From Sphingomonas sp. R-74633 (GTDB taxonomy: Bacteria > Pseudomonadota > Alphaproteobacteria > Sphingomonadales > Sphingomonadaceae), in the NCBI RefSeq assembly GCF_013416555.1, contig NZ_JACCFG010000003.1, positions 124,001-188,000 of the forward strand: DNA of 64,000 bases. The letters run 5' to 3'. This document shows, one piece after another, positions 9,515 through 17,584 of the stretch. How positions within the stretch are numbered: position 1 is the first letter of the stretch; each line of letters opens with the position of its first letter. The notes below the pieces were generated by a model, which saw only the letters and a program-made list of their open reading frames with translations, was not told the DNA's origin and searched no databases. Position numbers and translations under genes: made by a program.

Positions 9515-12187
9515 ATGGCTAGCCTCGCAATCGCAAATAACGAGGATGTTCGCTTCCTCGGTCGGCTCCTCGGCAACGTGATCCGTGCCTATGGCGGCGA
9601 GGAGCTGTTCAAGCGCATCGAGTATATTCGATCCACGTCGGTCGATCGCGCGCGCGGCGTGGCGGGATCGGGATCGGTCGATCGCGGGCTCGACCGGCTG
9701 AGCCTCGACGAGACGCTCGATTTCACCCGCGGCTTCATGCTGTTCTCGATGCTCGCCAACCTCGCCGAGGATCGCCAGGGCGTGGAGAGCGAGAAGGATG
9801 CCGACATCGCCTCGGCGCTCAAGCGGCTCGAGGGCGAAGGGATCAGCCGCGAGGCGGTGATGCAGTTGCTCGACCATGCGCTGGTCGCGCCGGTGCTGAC
9901 CGCGCACCCGACTGAAGTGCGCCGCAAGTCGATGATCGACCACAAGAACCGGATCGCCGAGCTGATGCTGCTGCGCGACCGCGGCGTGGCCGAGACCGAG
10001 GATGGCGACCAGGTCGAGGAAGCGATCCTGCGCCAGATCGCCTTGCTGTGGCAGACGCGCGTCCTGCGCCGCGAAAAGCTGGGCGTCGCCGACGAAGTCG
10101 AGACCGCGCTGTCCTATTTGCGTGACATCTTCCTGCCGGTGCTTCCCGCGCTCTATGCGCGCTGGGACCGGGCGCTGGGCGGCCGCGCGCCGAGCTTCCT
10201 GCGCCCCGGCAGCTGGATCGGCGGCGACCGCGACGGCAATCCCTTCGTCACTGCCGATTCGATGCAGTTCGCGCTGGCGCGCGCGGGCGAAGCAGTGCTC
10301 GGCTATTATCTCGACGCGGTCCATGCGCTCGGCGCCGAGCTGTCGATCTCGACCGAGCATGTCGCGGTGAGCGAGGCTTTGCTCAAGCTCGCCGAAGCCA
10401 GCCATGACGAGGCCAAGAGCCGCGCCGACGAGCCCTATCGCCGCGCGATCACCGGCGTCTATGCGCGCCTGGCCGCGACGCATGAGAAGCTGACCGGCAA
10501 GGCCCCGCCGCGCCCTGCCGCGCTCGCCGCCGAACCCTATGCCAATCCGGGTGAGTTCCGCGAGGAGCTGGTCGCGATCGCGCATGCGCTGGCCGAGGAA
10601 GGCGACGGCCCGCTCGCCACCGGCGGCGCGCTCGGCCGGCTGATCCGCGCGGTCGAGACCTTCGGCTTCCATCTCGCCACGCTCGACATGCGCCAGAACA
10701 GCGCGGTGCACGAGCGCGTCATCGCCGAGCTGCTCAAGGCAGGCGGCGTGGTCGAGGACTATGCGTCGCTCCCCGAGGACAAGCGCGTCGAGATCCTGCG
10801 CAAGGAGCTCGCCAACGCCCGCCCGCTGACCAGCCCCTATGCCGAATATTCGGAAGAGACCGCGTCCGAGCTCGCCATCGTCCGCGCAGCGGCGCAGGCG
10901 CATGCCAAATACGGGCGCCAGTGCATCACGCACTACATCGTCTCGATGGCGCAGTCGGTGTCCGACCTGCTCGAGGTCCATATCCTGCTCAAGGAAGCCG
11001 GGCTCTATATTCCCGGCGACGAACCGCAGGCGCACATCATGGCGATCCCGCTGTTCGAGACGATCACCGATCTCGAAGGCGCGCCGGCGATCATGGAAGC
11101 CTGGCTCGGCCTGCCCGAAGTGAAGGCGATCGCGGCAAAGCGCGGCCACCAGGAAGTGATGATCGGCTATTCCGATTCGAACAAGGACGGCGGCTACCTC
11201 ACGTCGACCTGGCAGCTGTCGCGCGGCTCGACAGCGCTCGAGCCGGTGTTCGCCAAGGCGGGCCTAGGCATGCAGCTGTTCCATGGCCGCGGCGGCGCGG
11301 TCGGGCGTGGCGGCGGCTCGAGCTTCGCGGCGATCCTCGCCCAGCCCAAGGGCACGGTGCAGGGCCGGATTCGCGTGACCGAGCAGGGCGAGATCATCGC
11401 CGCGAAATACGGCACGCGCGAGAGCGCACGGACCAATCTGGAAGCGATGGCTTCGGCGACTTTGCTCGCCAGCCTCGAGCCCGAGAAGCTGAACAAGGCC
11501 GATGCCGAGCGTTTCGCCGCGGCGATGGACCAGCTCTCGGATACCGCCTTCAAGGCCTATCGCGGGCTGGTCTACGAGACCGAAGGCTTCCGCCAGTTCT
11601 TCCGCCAGGCGACGCCGATCGCCGAGATCGCCGGCCTCAAGATCGGCTCGCGCCCGGCGAGCCGCAAGAAGAGCGACGCGATCGAGGATTTGCGCGCCAT
11701 CCCCTGGGTGTTCAGCTGGGCGCAGGCGCGCATCATGCTGCCGGGCTGGTACGGCGTCGGCCAGGCGATCGAGGCATTCGAGGACAAGGGGCTGTTGCGC
11801 GAGATGGCGACGGCCTGGCCGCTCTTCGCCTCGACGATGGCGAACATGGAGCAGGTGCTGGCCAAGTCCGACATGGAGATCGCCGCGCATTACGCCAATC
11901 TGGTCGAGGACAAGGCGCTGCGCGACGGCATTTTCGGCCGGATCCGCGACGGCTGGCAGCAGACACATGACGGGCTGCTCCAGGCGACGCGCCAGACCCG
12001 GCTGCTCGAGAAGCATGCCGGGCTGGAGACTTCGATCCGGCTGCGGCTGCCTTATATCGAGCCGCTCAACCTGCTGCAGATCGAGCTTTTGAAGCGCCAC
12101 CGCGCGGGCGAGGACGATCCGCGGATCGGTGAGGGGATCCTGTTGTCGATCAACGCGATTGCGACGGCGCTGAGGAATAGCGGGTGA
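9515..12187 (+). CDS. ppc: phosphoenolpyruvate carboxylase
   Basis: 890 residues, typical for bacterial PEPC, which carboxylates PEP to oxaloacetate to refill the TCA cycle. The catalytic His lies in VLTAHPTEVRRKS (about His131). The second signature MIGYSDSNKDGGYLTSTW lies near residue 550 and the Gly-rich loop FHGRGGAVGRGGG near 590. The protein ends with LRNSG, close to the usual C-terminal RNTG. The start at 9515 (MASLAIANNEDVRFLG) places the N-terminus where the family begins; longer in-frame starts would add unrelated sequence. A palindromic repeat element begins 6 bp after the stop. Confidence 0.97.
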   Translation: MASLAIANNEDVRFLGRLLGNVIRAYGGEELFKRIEYIRSTSVDRARGVAGSGSVDRGLDRLSLDETLDFTRGFMLFSMLANLAEDRQGVESEKDADIASALKRLEGEGISREAVMQLLDHALVAPVLTAHPTEVRRKSMIDHKNRIAELMLLRDRGVAETEDGDQVEEAILRQIALLWQTRVLRREKLGVADEVETALSYLRDIFLPVLPALYARWDRALGGRAPSFLRPGSWIGGDRDGNPFVTADSMQFALARAGEAVLGYYLDAVHALGAELSISTEHVAVSEALLKLAEASHDEAKSRADEPYRRAITGVYARLAATHEKLTGKAPPRPAALAAEPYANPGEFREELVAIAHALAEEGDGPLATGGALGRLIRAVETFGFHLATLDMRQNSAVHERVIAELLKAGGVVEDYASLPEDKRVEILRKELANARPLTSPYAEYSEETASELAIVRAAAQAHAKYGRQCITHYIVSMAQSVSDLLEVHILLKEAGLYIPGDEPQAHIMAIPLFETITDLEGAPAIMEAWLGLPEVKAIAAKRGHQEVMIGYSDSNKDGGYLTSTWQLSRGSTALEPVFAKAGLGMQLFHGRGGAVGRGGGSSFAAILAQPKGTVQGRIRVTEQGEIIAAKYGTRESARTNLEAMASATLLASLEPEKLNKADAERFAAAMDQLSDTAFKAYRGLVYETEGFRQFFRQATPIAEIAGLKIGSRPASRKKSDAIEDLRAIPWVFSWAQARIMLPGWYGVGQAIEAFEDKGLLREMATAWPLFASTMANMEQVLAKSDMEIAAHYANLVEDKALRDGIFGRIRDGWQQTHDGLLQATRQTRLLEKHAGLETSIRLRLPYIEPLNLLQIELLKRHRAGEDDPRIGEGILLSINAIATALRNSG

Positions 12188-12192
12188 TCGTC

Positions 12193-12377
12193 AAATCCTC
12201 CCCCAAAGCGCAGCGGCGGGGGAGGTGGCATGCGCAGCATGACGGAGGGGGCGGCGAGGCAGAGCCGCGCCGTCCTGAACTCTCGGCCCGCGATGGACGC
12301 ACCTTTGGCGCGCCCCCTCCACCATTTGCTGCGCAAATGGTCCCCCTCCCCCGCCGCTTCGCTGTGGGGGAGGATTT
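12193..12377. repeat. family-A intergenic palindromic repeat element, copy 1
   Basis: 185 bp bounded by AAATCCTCCCCC (12193-12204) and its exact reverse complement GGGGGAGGATTT (12366-12377). Inner arms (GCAGCGGCGGGGGAGG against CCTCCCCCGCCGCTTCG) extend the symmetry. It fills the gap between ppc (stop 12187) and the convergent thioesterase (stop at 12379) almost to the base. The same termini recur at 14431-14568. It may fold into a large stem acting as a bidirectional terminator. Confidence 0.8.
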
Positions 12378-12378
12378 T

Positions 12379-12771
12379 TCAGGCGAGAAACGGCGCCGCC
12401 ACTTCCGGCGGCACGCGGATCAGCCGACCGCTCGCGCGCTCGATGATTGCCCAGGTGGTCTTCGCCTCGACGCGGACCTTGCCGTCGGCGCCGGTGAACT
12501 TCATGTGCCGGTCGAAGCGCGCGCCGCGCGGCGGCTCGGCGACCCAGGTCTCGGCGGTGACCGTCTCGCCGGCAGTGACGTTGCCGCGATAATCGATCTC
12601 GTGGCGGGTCACGACCCACATATAGGCGTCGCTATGTTCGGGCGCGGCGACGGCATACCAGTGTGCGACCGCGACATCCTGGATCCACTTCACCCACACG
12701 GCATTGTTGACGTGACCGAGCTCGTCAATGTCCTCGGGCGTGGCGGTGATGGTCGCGGTGTACGGAGTCAT
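12379..12771 (-). CDS. acyl-CoA thioesterase, 4HBT hotdog-fold family
   Basis: 130 residues with the single hotdog domain of 4HBT thioesterases. The active-site region reads EDIDELGHVNNAVWVKWIQD, where the Asp-Glu-x-x-His-Val-Asn-Asn pattern matches the YbgC/4HBT catalytic helix, followed by VTRHEIDYRGNVTAGETV. Such enzymes hydrolyse acyl-CoA or 4-hydroxybenzoyl-CoA thioesters in the cytoplasm; the substrate cannot be told from sequence. The gene stands alone, convergent with ppc across a palindromic repeat, and has no visible operon partner. Confidence 0.85.
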   Translation of the reverse strand: MTPYTATITATPEDIDELGHVNNAVWVKWIQDVAVAHWYAVAAPEHSDAYMWVVTRHEIDYRGNVTAGETVTAETWVAEPPRGARFDRHMKFTGADGKVRVEAKTTWAIIERASGRLIRVPPEVAAPFLA

Positions 12772-12836
12772 GCGCCCCTTCTAGCTTAACCAGATTTGGA
12801 AGCGCAGCCTTCATCGCTTGGCGCTATTCCGGCACG

Positions 12837-13040
12837 ATGATCCCGCGCCGCCCCTCCAATATCTTCCGCAGCCGCTGGAAGGCGCTGTTCTGGGCCGCCG
12901 GCGTGCTCTTCACTGCCGTCACCTTTGTCGGTTTCGGCGACAAGGAGAGCCATCAGGCCGCCGCGGCGCTGCAGGACGCGACCGGCACCAATGTCAGCGA
13001 TGCCGATCTCGCCATCCTGGCCAACCTCGCCGGCCAGTAA
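12837..13040 (+). CDS. small single-pass membrane protein, unknown function
   Basis: 67 residues: a basic N-terminus (MIPRRPSNIFRSRWK), one hydrophobic segment (ALFWAAGVLFTAVTFVGF) and a short hydrophilic tail. It looks like an inner-membrane protein with its C-terminus outside. It lies between two minus-strand genes and ends 1 bp before the stop of the convergent lipoprotein gene. Codon use matches the surroundings, which supports a real gene. No family is recognised. Confidence 0.6.
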   Translation: MIPRRPSNIFRSRWKALFWAAGVLFTAVTFVGFGDKESHQAAAALQDATGTNVSDADLAILANLAGQ

Positions 13041-13041
13041 C

Positions 13042-13890
13042 TCAGCGGATCACGGTGCAGGCGATCGGCGGCTGGCCGGGCGCTTCGAACGACATGTTGT
13101 CGCCCTTGCCGCGGAAGGTCGTGCGCCCGTCCGAATAGCTGATCCCCGAGGCCATGCGCTGCTGCTTGAGCACGACGCTCCTGCCCGCGCGGATGACCAT
13201 CACCTGGCCCTTGTCCGGATCGAAGCGCGCAACGATGCGGACGCCGTCGATGCAGCGGAAGCGCGCCTGCGAACGGTTGTCGACCGTTGCGGGCGGCGTC
13301 TCGCCGGGGCGCGGCTTGAGATCGCTGCCGCTGATGTGCCAGCGGCGCTGCTCGGGCGTCGCGCCGTCGACCACCGCGCGGCGCAGCGTCACGCTGCCGC
13401 GCATGTTGAACGGGCCGCCGGCCTTGAGATTGCCATAGGCGCGCACCGGCACGGTGACGTAGCGCGATCCCGCCGCACCTTCGATTGCCGAGGGCGCGCC
13501 GACTTCGGCATGATAGTCGCGATATTTGGCGAAGCTCGCGGCGAACGCCTCGCGGCTCATCCCCGCGGCGCCGGCGCCCCATAGCGCATAGGCCTGGCCA
13601 TATTTTCCCTCGCCGAGCAGCGCATAATAGGTCTGGACGACATTGGCCGCGCCCTGCGCGCTGTCTTCGGTGAAGGGCGCTTCGCTGACCACATCGGGGG
13701 TCCTGGCCGGAGCGGGCGCCGCCGCAGGCGTCGGCTTGGCGTCGGGCTTGATCGGATGCTTGTCGAGCGGCGCGGGCGAGGCGTCGTCGGTGATGTTGGT
13801 CTCTTCGCTCTGTACGACCTTGTTTTCGGGGGGCTGGGGCTGGCTGGTGCAGGCGCCCAGCGCGAGCAGGGCAATAAGGGTCAGGCGCAT
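13042..13890 (-). CDS. lipoprotein with NTF2-like and MliC (C-type lysozyme inhibitor) domains
   Basis: 282 residues. The N-terminus has a lipobox (LLALGAC, lipidated Cys14), then a Pro/Ala-rich spacer, a region resembling NTF2-like or DUF4878 domains (VVQTYYALLGEGKYGQAYAL), and a C-terminal domain from about residue 212. That domain matches MliC/PliC lysozyme inhibitors: FRCIDG at its start, the signature MASGISYSDGRTTFRGKGDN, and a final IACTV cysteine. MliC proteins block C-type lysozymes through the loop around the SGxxYSD motif. The domain fusion is longer than stand-alone MliC (about 110 residues). The function is inferred from the motif. Confidence 0.75.
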   Translation of the reverse strand: MRLTLIALLALGACTSQPQPPENKVVQSEETNITDDASPAPLDKHPIKPDAKPTPAAAPAPARTPDVVSEAPFTEDSAQGAANVVQTYYALLGEGKYGQAYALWGAGAAGMSREAFAASFAKYRDYHAEVGAPSAIEGAAGSRYVTVPVRAYGNLKAGGPFNMRGSVTLRRAVVDGATPEQRRWHISGSDLKPRPGETPPATVDNRSQARFRCIDGVRIVARFDPDKGQVMVIRAGRSVVLKQQRMASGISYSDGRTTFRGKGDNMSFEAPGQPPIACTVIR

Positions 13891-13959
13891 CCGGGATTCA
13901 CTTTCATCAGGCCAATCGTCATAGGCGTAACGAACGTCTAGCCGGATGCGCCTGTTCCG

Positions 13960-14367
13960 TCAGTCCTCGAGTGGGCGGTTGCCGACGAATCCCAGCTTGG
14001 TGATGCCGGCACGCTTCACCGTGGCGAGGATTCCGTCGAACCGCTCATAGCGCGCCTCGGGGTCGGTCTGCATGTGGAGCGCGGCGCCCGATTGCTGGAG
14101 CGCGGCGAGCTTCTCGGGAAGCGCAGCGTCGGGGATCGTCGCACCGTTCCAGAACAATGCGCCCTGCCTGTCGATGCCGAGCACGGCGGGCGGCAGCGGA
14201 TCGGTGGTGAGGTTCGGGCCCGAGGGCAGCTCGATCGGCACCTGGTTGGTGGCGATCGGAATCGAGAGGATCATCACGATCAGGAGGACCAGCATCACAT
14301 CGATAAACGGCGTGACGTTCATCGCGCTCATCGGGACGGGTTCGGGAATGCGGGCAAAACGGGCCAT
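13960..14367 (-). CDS. ExbD/TolR-family biopolymer transport protein
   Basis: 135 residues. One N-terminal transmembrane helix contains the essential Asp in MNVTPFIDVMLVLLIVMIL, followed by a periplasmic domain. ExbD with ExbB converts the proton gradient into force for TonB. No exbB or tonB lies next to it, so it is an orphan here and may pair with an ExbB elsewhere. The start at 14367 follows a good AGAGGAGAGG ribosome site. An AT-rich inverted repeat at 14390-14406 lies just upstream and could be an operator. Confidence 0.85.
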   Translation of the reverse strand: MARFARIPEPVPMSAMNVTPFIDVMLVLLIVMILSIPIATNQVPIELPSGPNLTTDPLPPAVLGIDRQGALFWNGATIPDAALPEKLAALQQSGAALHMQTDPEARYERFDGILATVKRAGITKLGFVGNRPLED

Positions 14368-14389
14368 GGCACCTCTCCTCTCACTTATG

Positions 14390-14406
14390 ATGATGTAACA
14401 TATCAT
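14390..14406. promoter_or_regulatory. AT-rich inverted repeat upstream of exbD
   Basis: ATGAT-GTAACAT-ATCAT: 5-bp perfect arms at 14390-14394 and 14402-14406, embedded in an AT-rich stretch in front of the minus-strand exbD gene. The position (about 20 bp before the start codon) and composition suggest a repressor site, perhaps for a Fur/Zur-type regulator. The regulator assignment is a guess. Confidence 0.3.
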
Positions 14407-14430
14407 TCGAGATGGGGATGGCAACTACTC

Positions 14431-14568
14431 AAATCCTCCCCCGGAGGGGGAGGGGAACCGCCAGCTTCAGCTGGTGGTGGAGGGGTAGCGCGCCGCAAAC
14501 ATCATCGCTCGTGGAGAATACCCCTCCACCAGCTGCGCTGGTCCCCCTCCCCCTCCGGGGGAGGATTT
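14431..14568. repeat. family-A intergenic palindromic repeat element, copy 2
   Basis: 138 bp with the same terminal arms as the element at 12193: AAATCCTCCCCC (14431-14442) and GGGGGAGGATTT (14557-14568). Further nested arms occur (CCAGCTTCAGCTGGTGG and CCACCAGCTGCGCTGG). It separates the DUF1801/YdeI gene (stop 14576) from the upstream end of exbD. As in copy 1, the right arm is followed by TTCAGGCG. Confidence 0.8.
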
Positions 14569-14575
14569 CAGGCGC

Positions 14576-15166
14576 TCAGCAATTCTCGTATTTCCAGTTC
14601 CGGCGCTTGCCTTCGCGCATCCATTCCACGGCGTCGGCGACGCGCTTGGCCTTGGTTTCCGGGCGCTTGGCTTCGGCGACCCAGTCGCAATATTCGCGGC
14701 GGCAGCTCGGCGGGAAGCCGTTGAACGTGGCGGCGGCGGCATCGTCGGCGGCAAGCGCTTCGGCCAGTTCGGGCGGCACTTCGGCCTCGCTTTTGGGCGC
14801 CGCCTTGGGACGCGCGGGCTTGCCCTCGCCGAGCTTCGCGGCCGCCTCGCGGATCAGCTGCTCGATCTCGGCTTCGCCCGGCAGGTCCGCGAGCGACTCG
14901 ATGCGGCCGAACTGGCCCATCGCCTCGCCTTCCTTGCCGGTCTCATTGTCCTGCCGGTTCCAGAAGCCGAAGCTCGCATGCGCCTTGAACGACGCCATGT
15001 TGGCGAAGGGCTTGCCCTGCAGCATGAAGAAGGGGTGCGACCATTTGAAGGTCTCCTCCACCTCGGGCACCGCGGCGTGGAAGCGCGCGCGCAGCCAGGA
15101 GAGGATCGGCTGCGCGAATTCGGCGCGGCCCGCGATATAGGCGTCTACCCGGGGATCCCTGCTCAT
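14576..15166 (-). CDS. YdeI/OmpD-associated family protein with DUF1801 domain
   Basis: 196 residues. The N-terminal half is a DUF1801 fold (RARFHAAVPEVEETFKWSHPFFMLQGKPFANMASFKAHASFGFW split over residues 25-70). The C-terminal half is the YdeI/OmdA segment (PPELAEALAADDAAAATFNGFPPSCRREYCDWVAEAK ending in a basic tail). Proteins with this architecture are common in soil bacteria; E. coli YdeI is linked to peptide-resistance phenotypes, but the biochemical role is unknown. It is a monocistronic minus-strand gene and no signal peptide is seen. Confidence 0.85.
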   Translation of the reverse strand: MSRDPRVDAYIAGRAEFAQPILSWLRARFHAAVPEVEETFKWSHPFFMLQGKPFANMASFKAHASFGFWNRQDNETGKEGEAMGQFGRIESLADLPGEAEIEQLIREAAAKLGEGKPARPKAAPKSEAEVPPELAEALAADDAAAATFNGFPPSCRREYCDWVAEAKRPETKAKRVADAVEWMREGKRRNWKYENC

Positions 15167-15205
15167 GGGGCGGCATGGTCTGCCGCCCCGGAGCGCAGGT
15201 CAAGA

Positions 15206-15544
15206 TCAGGGTTCGAGCGAATCCTCGTCGGCGTCGTCGAGGTCGTCATCATCGTCGAGGTCGTCCTCGTCGAAATCGTCCTGGACCTCGTCCTCGGACT
15301 GGGCGCGCTCGTCCTGCTCGGAATCGTCGTCCTCTTCGCCGATCTCGTCGTCGACCATGTTGAGATCGTCTTCGTCGTCATCCTCGTCGTCGCCGAGATC
15401 GGGCGACAGGTCGGTCAGGAGATTGCCGTCGCTGGGGCCGTCGTTGGTTGCCTCGAGGATCTCGGCGCGCTGGCTCTCGTCATAGCCTTCCTCGTCGAAC
15501 CCGTCATCGCCTGGACCACGCCCCGGAACCTGAAAGCCACCCAT
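15206..15544 (-). CDS. extremely acidic protein, unknown function
   Basis: 112 residues, of which roughly half are Asp or Glu. After a short Gly-rich start (MGGFQVPGRGPGDDGFDEEG) comes one structured-looking stretch (AEILEATNDGPSDGNLLTD) and then runs such as DDEDDDEDD and DDDDDLDDADED. A GAGGACAGG ribosome site precedes the ATG, which supports translation. Such proteins can act as nucleic-acid mimics, chaperones for basic proteins or ion buffers; nothing here decides between these. Repetitive GTC/CTC triplets on the plus strand are simply its Asp/Glu codons. Confidence 0.65.
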   Translation of the reverse strand: MGGFQVPGRGPGDDGFDEEGYDESQRAEILEATNDGPSDGNLLTDLSPDLGDDEDDDEDDLNMVDDEIGEEDDDSEQDERAQSEDEVQDDFDEDDLDDDDDLDDADEDSLEP

Positions 15545-15621
15545 CGCCTGTCCTCATGTTGTGCGTCCGCCACGACGGCAGAGCCTTCGGAGTGCGAACG
15601 GCGGTGAGGCCCGAGCGTTCC

Positions 15622-16872
15622 CTAGCTGGGGCGGAACATCCGTCCGCGCTCTGTCACGGCTACTACCACGAAAGCGGTGACGCCCATAAGCAGGAAACCG
15701 GCATAGATCGGCACGGTGGTGCCGTTGAACGACTGGCCGATCGCCGCGCCGATCAGCGCCGAGCCGAGCGTGCTGACGAACCCCTGGAGGCTTGCCGCGG
15801 TACCGGCGATCTCGCCCATCTTCTCCATCGCCATCGCCGAGAAGTTCGAGGTGGAGAGGCTGACACAGCCCATCATCAGCGCCTGGAGCAGGATGAAGCT
15901 CCACAGCGCTTCATGGCCGCTGAGCGAGACGATGAGGTGGAGCGCCGCGAACAGGATCACGCCGGCCAGCGCGGTGTGCGAGATGCGGCGCATGCCGATC
16001 TTCATCACCAGCCAGGAGTTGAGGAACGACGCCAGCGCCATCGTCGAGGCGACGCAGGGGAAGACCACTGCGAGCAGGTTCGGCGCGTGGAACACCTCGT
16101 CCATCACCTGCTGCACCGATCCGATGAAGCCGAACAGCCCGCCCGAGAGCAAGGTGATGCCGATCGTGTAGCCCACCGCCTGGCGGTCGCGCAGCATCAG
16201 CGCGTAATCGGCCAGCACCCGGCGCGGGTTGAGCGACAGGCGCGCATCCTCGGACAGGGTCTCGGGCATGCGCAGCCAGAACCAGGCGACGACCAGCGTG
16301 GCGACGAGCGCCACCGCCCAGAAGATCAGTCGCCACGACCCGAAGAACAGCACGAGCTGCCCGAGGCTGGGCGCGAAGATCGGCGCGGCCATGAACACGA
16401 TGATCGCCAGGCTCATCACCCGCGCCATCGCCCGGCCGGCGAAACAGTCGCGGACCAGCGCGACCGAGACGACGCGCGCGCCCGCGGCCGATGCGCCCAT
16501 CGCCGCGCGGGCGATCAGCAGCAGCATGAAGCTCCCCGACGCCGCCGCCACCACGCTGGTGACGACATAGGACAGCAGCGCCAGCGCCAGCACCGGCCGG
16601 CGGCCATAGCGGTCCGAGAGCGGGCCGTAGATCAGCTGGGCGAAGGCGAAGCCGATCAGAAAGGCCGTGATCACATATTGGCGATGGTTGGGCGAATCGA
16701 CGCCCAGGCTCGTGCCGATCGCCGGGAGCGCGGGCAGCATCGAATCGATGCCGAGCGCCGTCAGCGCCATCATCGCTGCAACCAGCGTGACGAACTCGAC
16801 AAAGCCGAGCGGCGCCTTGTTCTGCGACTGCGCTGTGAGGTGCGGCTCTTCCATAGCGCGCAAATGACGCAT
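15622..16872 (-). CDS. Bcr/CflA-family multidrug efflux MFS transporter
   Basis: About 416 residues with 12 predicted membrane helices. The MFS motif A appears as GPLSDRYGRRPVLALAL after the second helix, and the N-terminal helix IDSMLPALPAIGTSLG is typical of the Bcr/CflA (DHA1) group, which exports bicyclomycin, chloramphenicol-like compounds or related molecules by proton antiport. Starts at 16872 (MRHLRAMEEP) and 16854 are both possible and neither has a strong ribosome site. It is divergent from a small lipoprotein gene. Substrate unknown. Confidence 0.88.
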   Translation of the reverse strand: MRHLRAMEEPHLTAQSQNKAPLGFVEFVTLVAAMMALTALGIDSMLPALPAIGTSLGVDSPNHRQYVITAFLIGFAFAQLIYGPLSDRYGRRPVLALALLSYVVTSVVAAASGSFMLLLIARAAMGASAAGARVVSVALVRDCFAGRAMARVMSLAIIVFMAAPIFAPSLGQLVLFFGSWRLIFWAVALVATLVVAWFWLRMPETLSEDARLSLNPRRVLADYALMLRDRQAVGYTIGITLLSGGLFGFIGSVQQVMDEVFHAPNLLAVVFPCVASTMALASFLNSWLVMKIGMRRISHTALAGVILFAALHLIVSLSGHEALWSFILLQALMMGCVSLSTSNFSAMAMEKMGEIAGTAASLQGFVSTLGSALIGAAIGQSFNGTTVPIYAGFLLMGVTAFVVVAVTERGRMFRPS

Positions 16873-16960
16873 CGGACGGCGCGCGTCACCCCCTTGTTGC
16901 ACCCGATTCCCGCATCTGTTAGTGTATTGCTTCGATAATACGCCTTTTGGAGACTCGTCG

Positions 16961-17461
16961 ATGCGTACCCTGCCGCTCCTGCTGCTTCCCCTCGCGCTCG
17001 CCGCCTGCGACGGCAAGGGCACCTCGGTCACGATCAACGCGACATCCGACGATGGCGAGAATTCGACCTTCGCGATGAACAACGGCACCGTCGCGATCAA
17101 GGGCGGCGGCTTCGAGGGCAATTTCAAGGTGCCCGCGATCAAGATGACCGCCGACAATTTCGACATGGACGGTGTGAAGCTCTACCCGAACTCGGCGATC
17201 ACCAGCTTCAACATCGACGCGCAGGATCATGCCGGCGACAAGAAGGACGAGGGCAAGGTGACCGCCGCCTTCTCCAGCCCCGCCCCGCTCGCCACCGTCC
17301 AGGCCTGGTTCCGCGACAAGCTGACCGCGAAGAACTTCAAGTTCGCGGCCCAGGGCGACGGCTTCGCCGGCACCACCGACGATGGCGAGAGCTTCACGAT
17401 CAATCTCTCGGCCGATGGCGGCGACAAGACCAAGGGCCGGATGGAGATCGTCGGCAGCTAG
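16961..17461 (+). CDS. lipoprotein of unknown function
   Basis: 166 residues starting MRTLPLLLLPLALAACDGKG with a lipobox (LAAC, lipidated Cys16). GGAG at 16949-16952 precedes the ATG, which favours this start. The mature part opens with acidic and Asn-rich stretches (TSDDGENSTFAMNNGTVAIKGGG), suggestive of a beta-strand-rich surface, and ends with a domain including VQAWFRDKLTAKNFKFAAQGDG, like the small lipoproteins that pair a DUF4097-like strand region with an alpha/beta tail. No function can be assigned. Confidence 0.7.
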   Translation: MRTLPLLLLPLALAACDGKGTSVTINATSDDGENSTFAMNNGTVAIKGGGFEGNFKVPAIKMTADNFDMDGVKLYPNSAITSFNIDAQDHAGDKKDEGKVTAAFSSPAPLATVQAWFRDKLTAKNFKFAAQGDGFAGTTDDGESFTINLSADGGDKTKGRMEIVGS

Positions 17462-17520
17462 GCTTTGACGCCGCGCAATTCACACGGCCCCGAAACGAGT
17501 CATGCGCCCGTGCAACCCGA

Positions 17521-17546
17521 GCCGGCGCGCCTCTTGTCGCGCCGGC
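17521..17546. other. GC-rich hairpin in the lipoprotein-dioxygenase gap
   Basis: Perfect 9-bp inverted repeat GCCGGCGCG (17521-17529) and CGCGCCGGC (17538-17546) with loop CCTCTTGT. No T-tract follows on the plus strand, so it is either a 5' leader hairpin of the dioxygenase mRNA or a weak 3' end for the lipoprotein mRNA. Confidence 0.4.
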
Positions 17547-17584
17547 ATCGGCGGGTCTAACTGGACCCAAGGAGACTCGATAAA

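Noticed and set aside
9041..11149. 702-codon minus-strand open frame
   Set aside because: Antisense to the L,D-transpeptidase and PEP carboxylase genes; low-complexity Arg/Ala/His translation without recognisable domains.
15223..15400. GTC/CTC-rich triplet repeat that could look like a microsatellite
   Set aside because: It is the complement of Asp/Glu codons of the acidic protein, with irregular order, not a tandem repeat.
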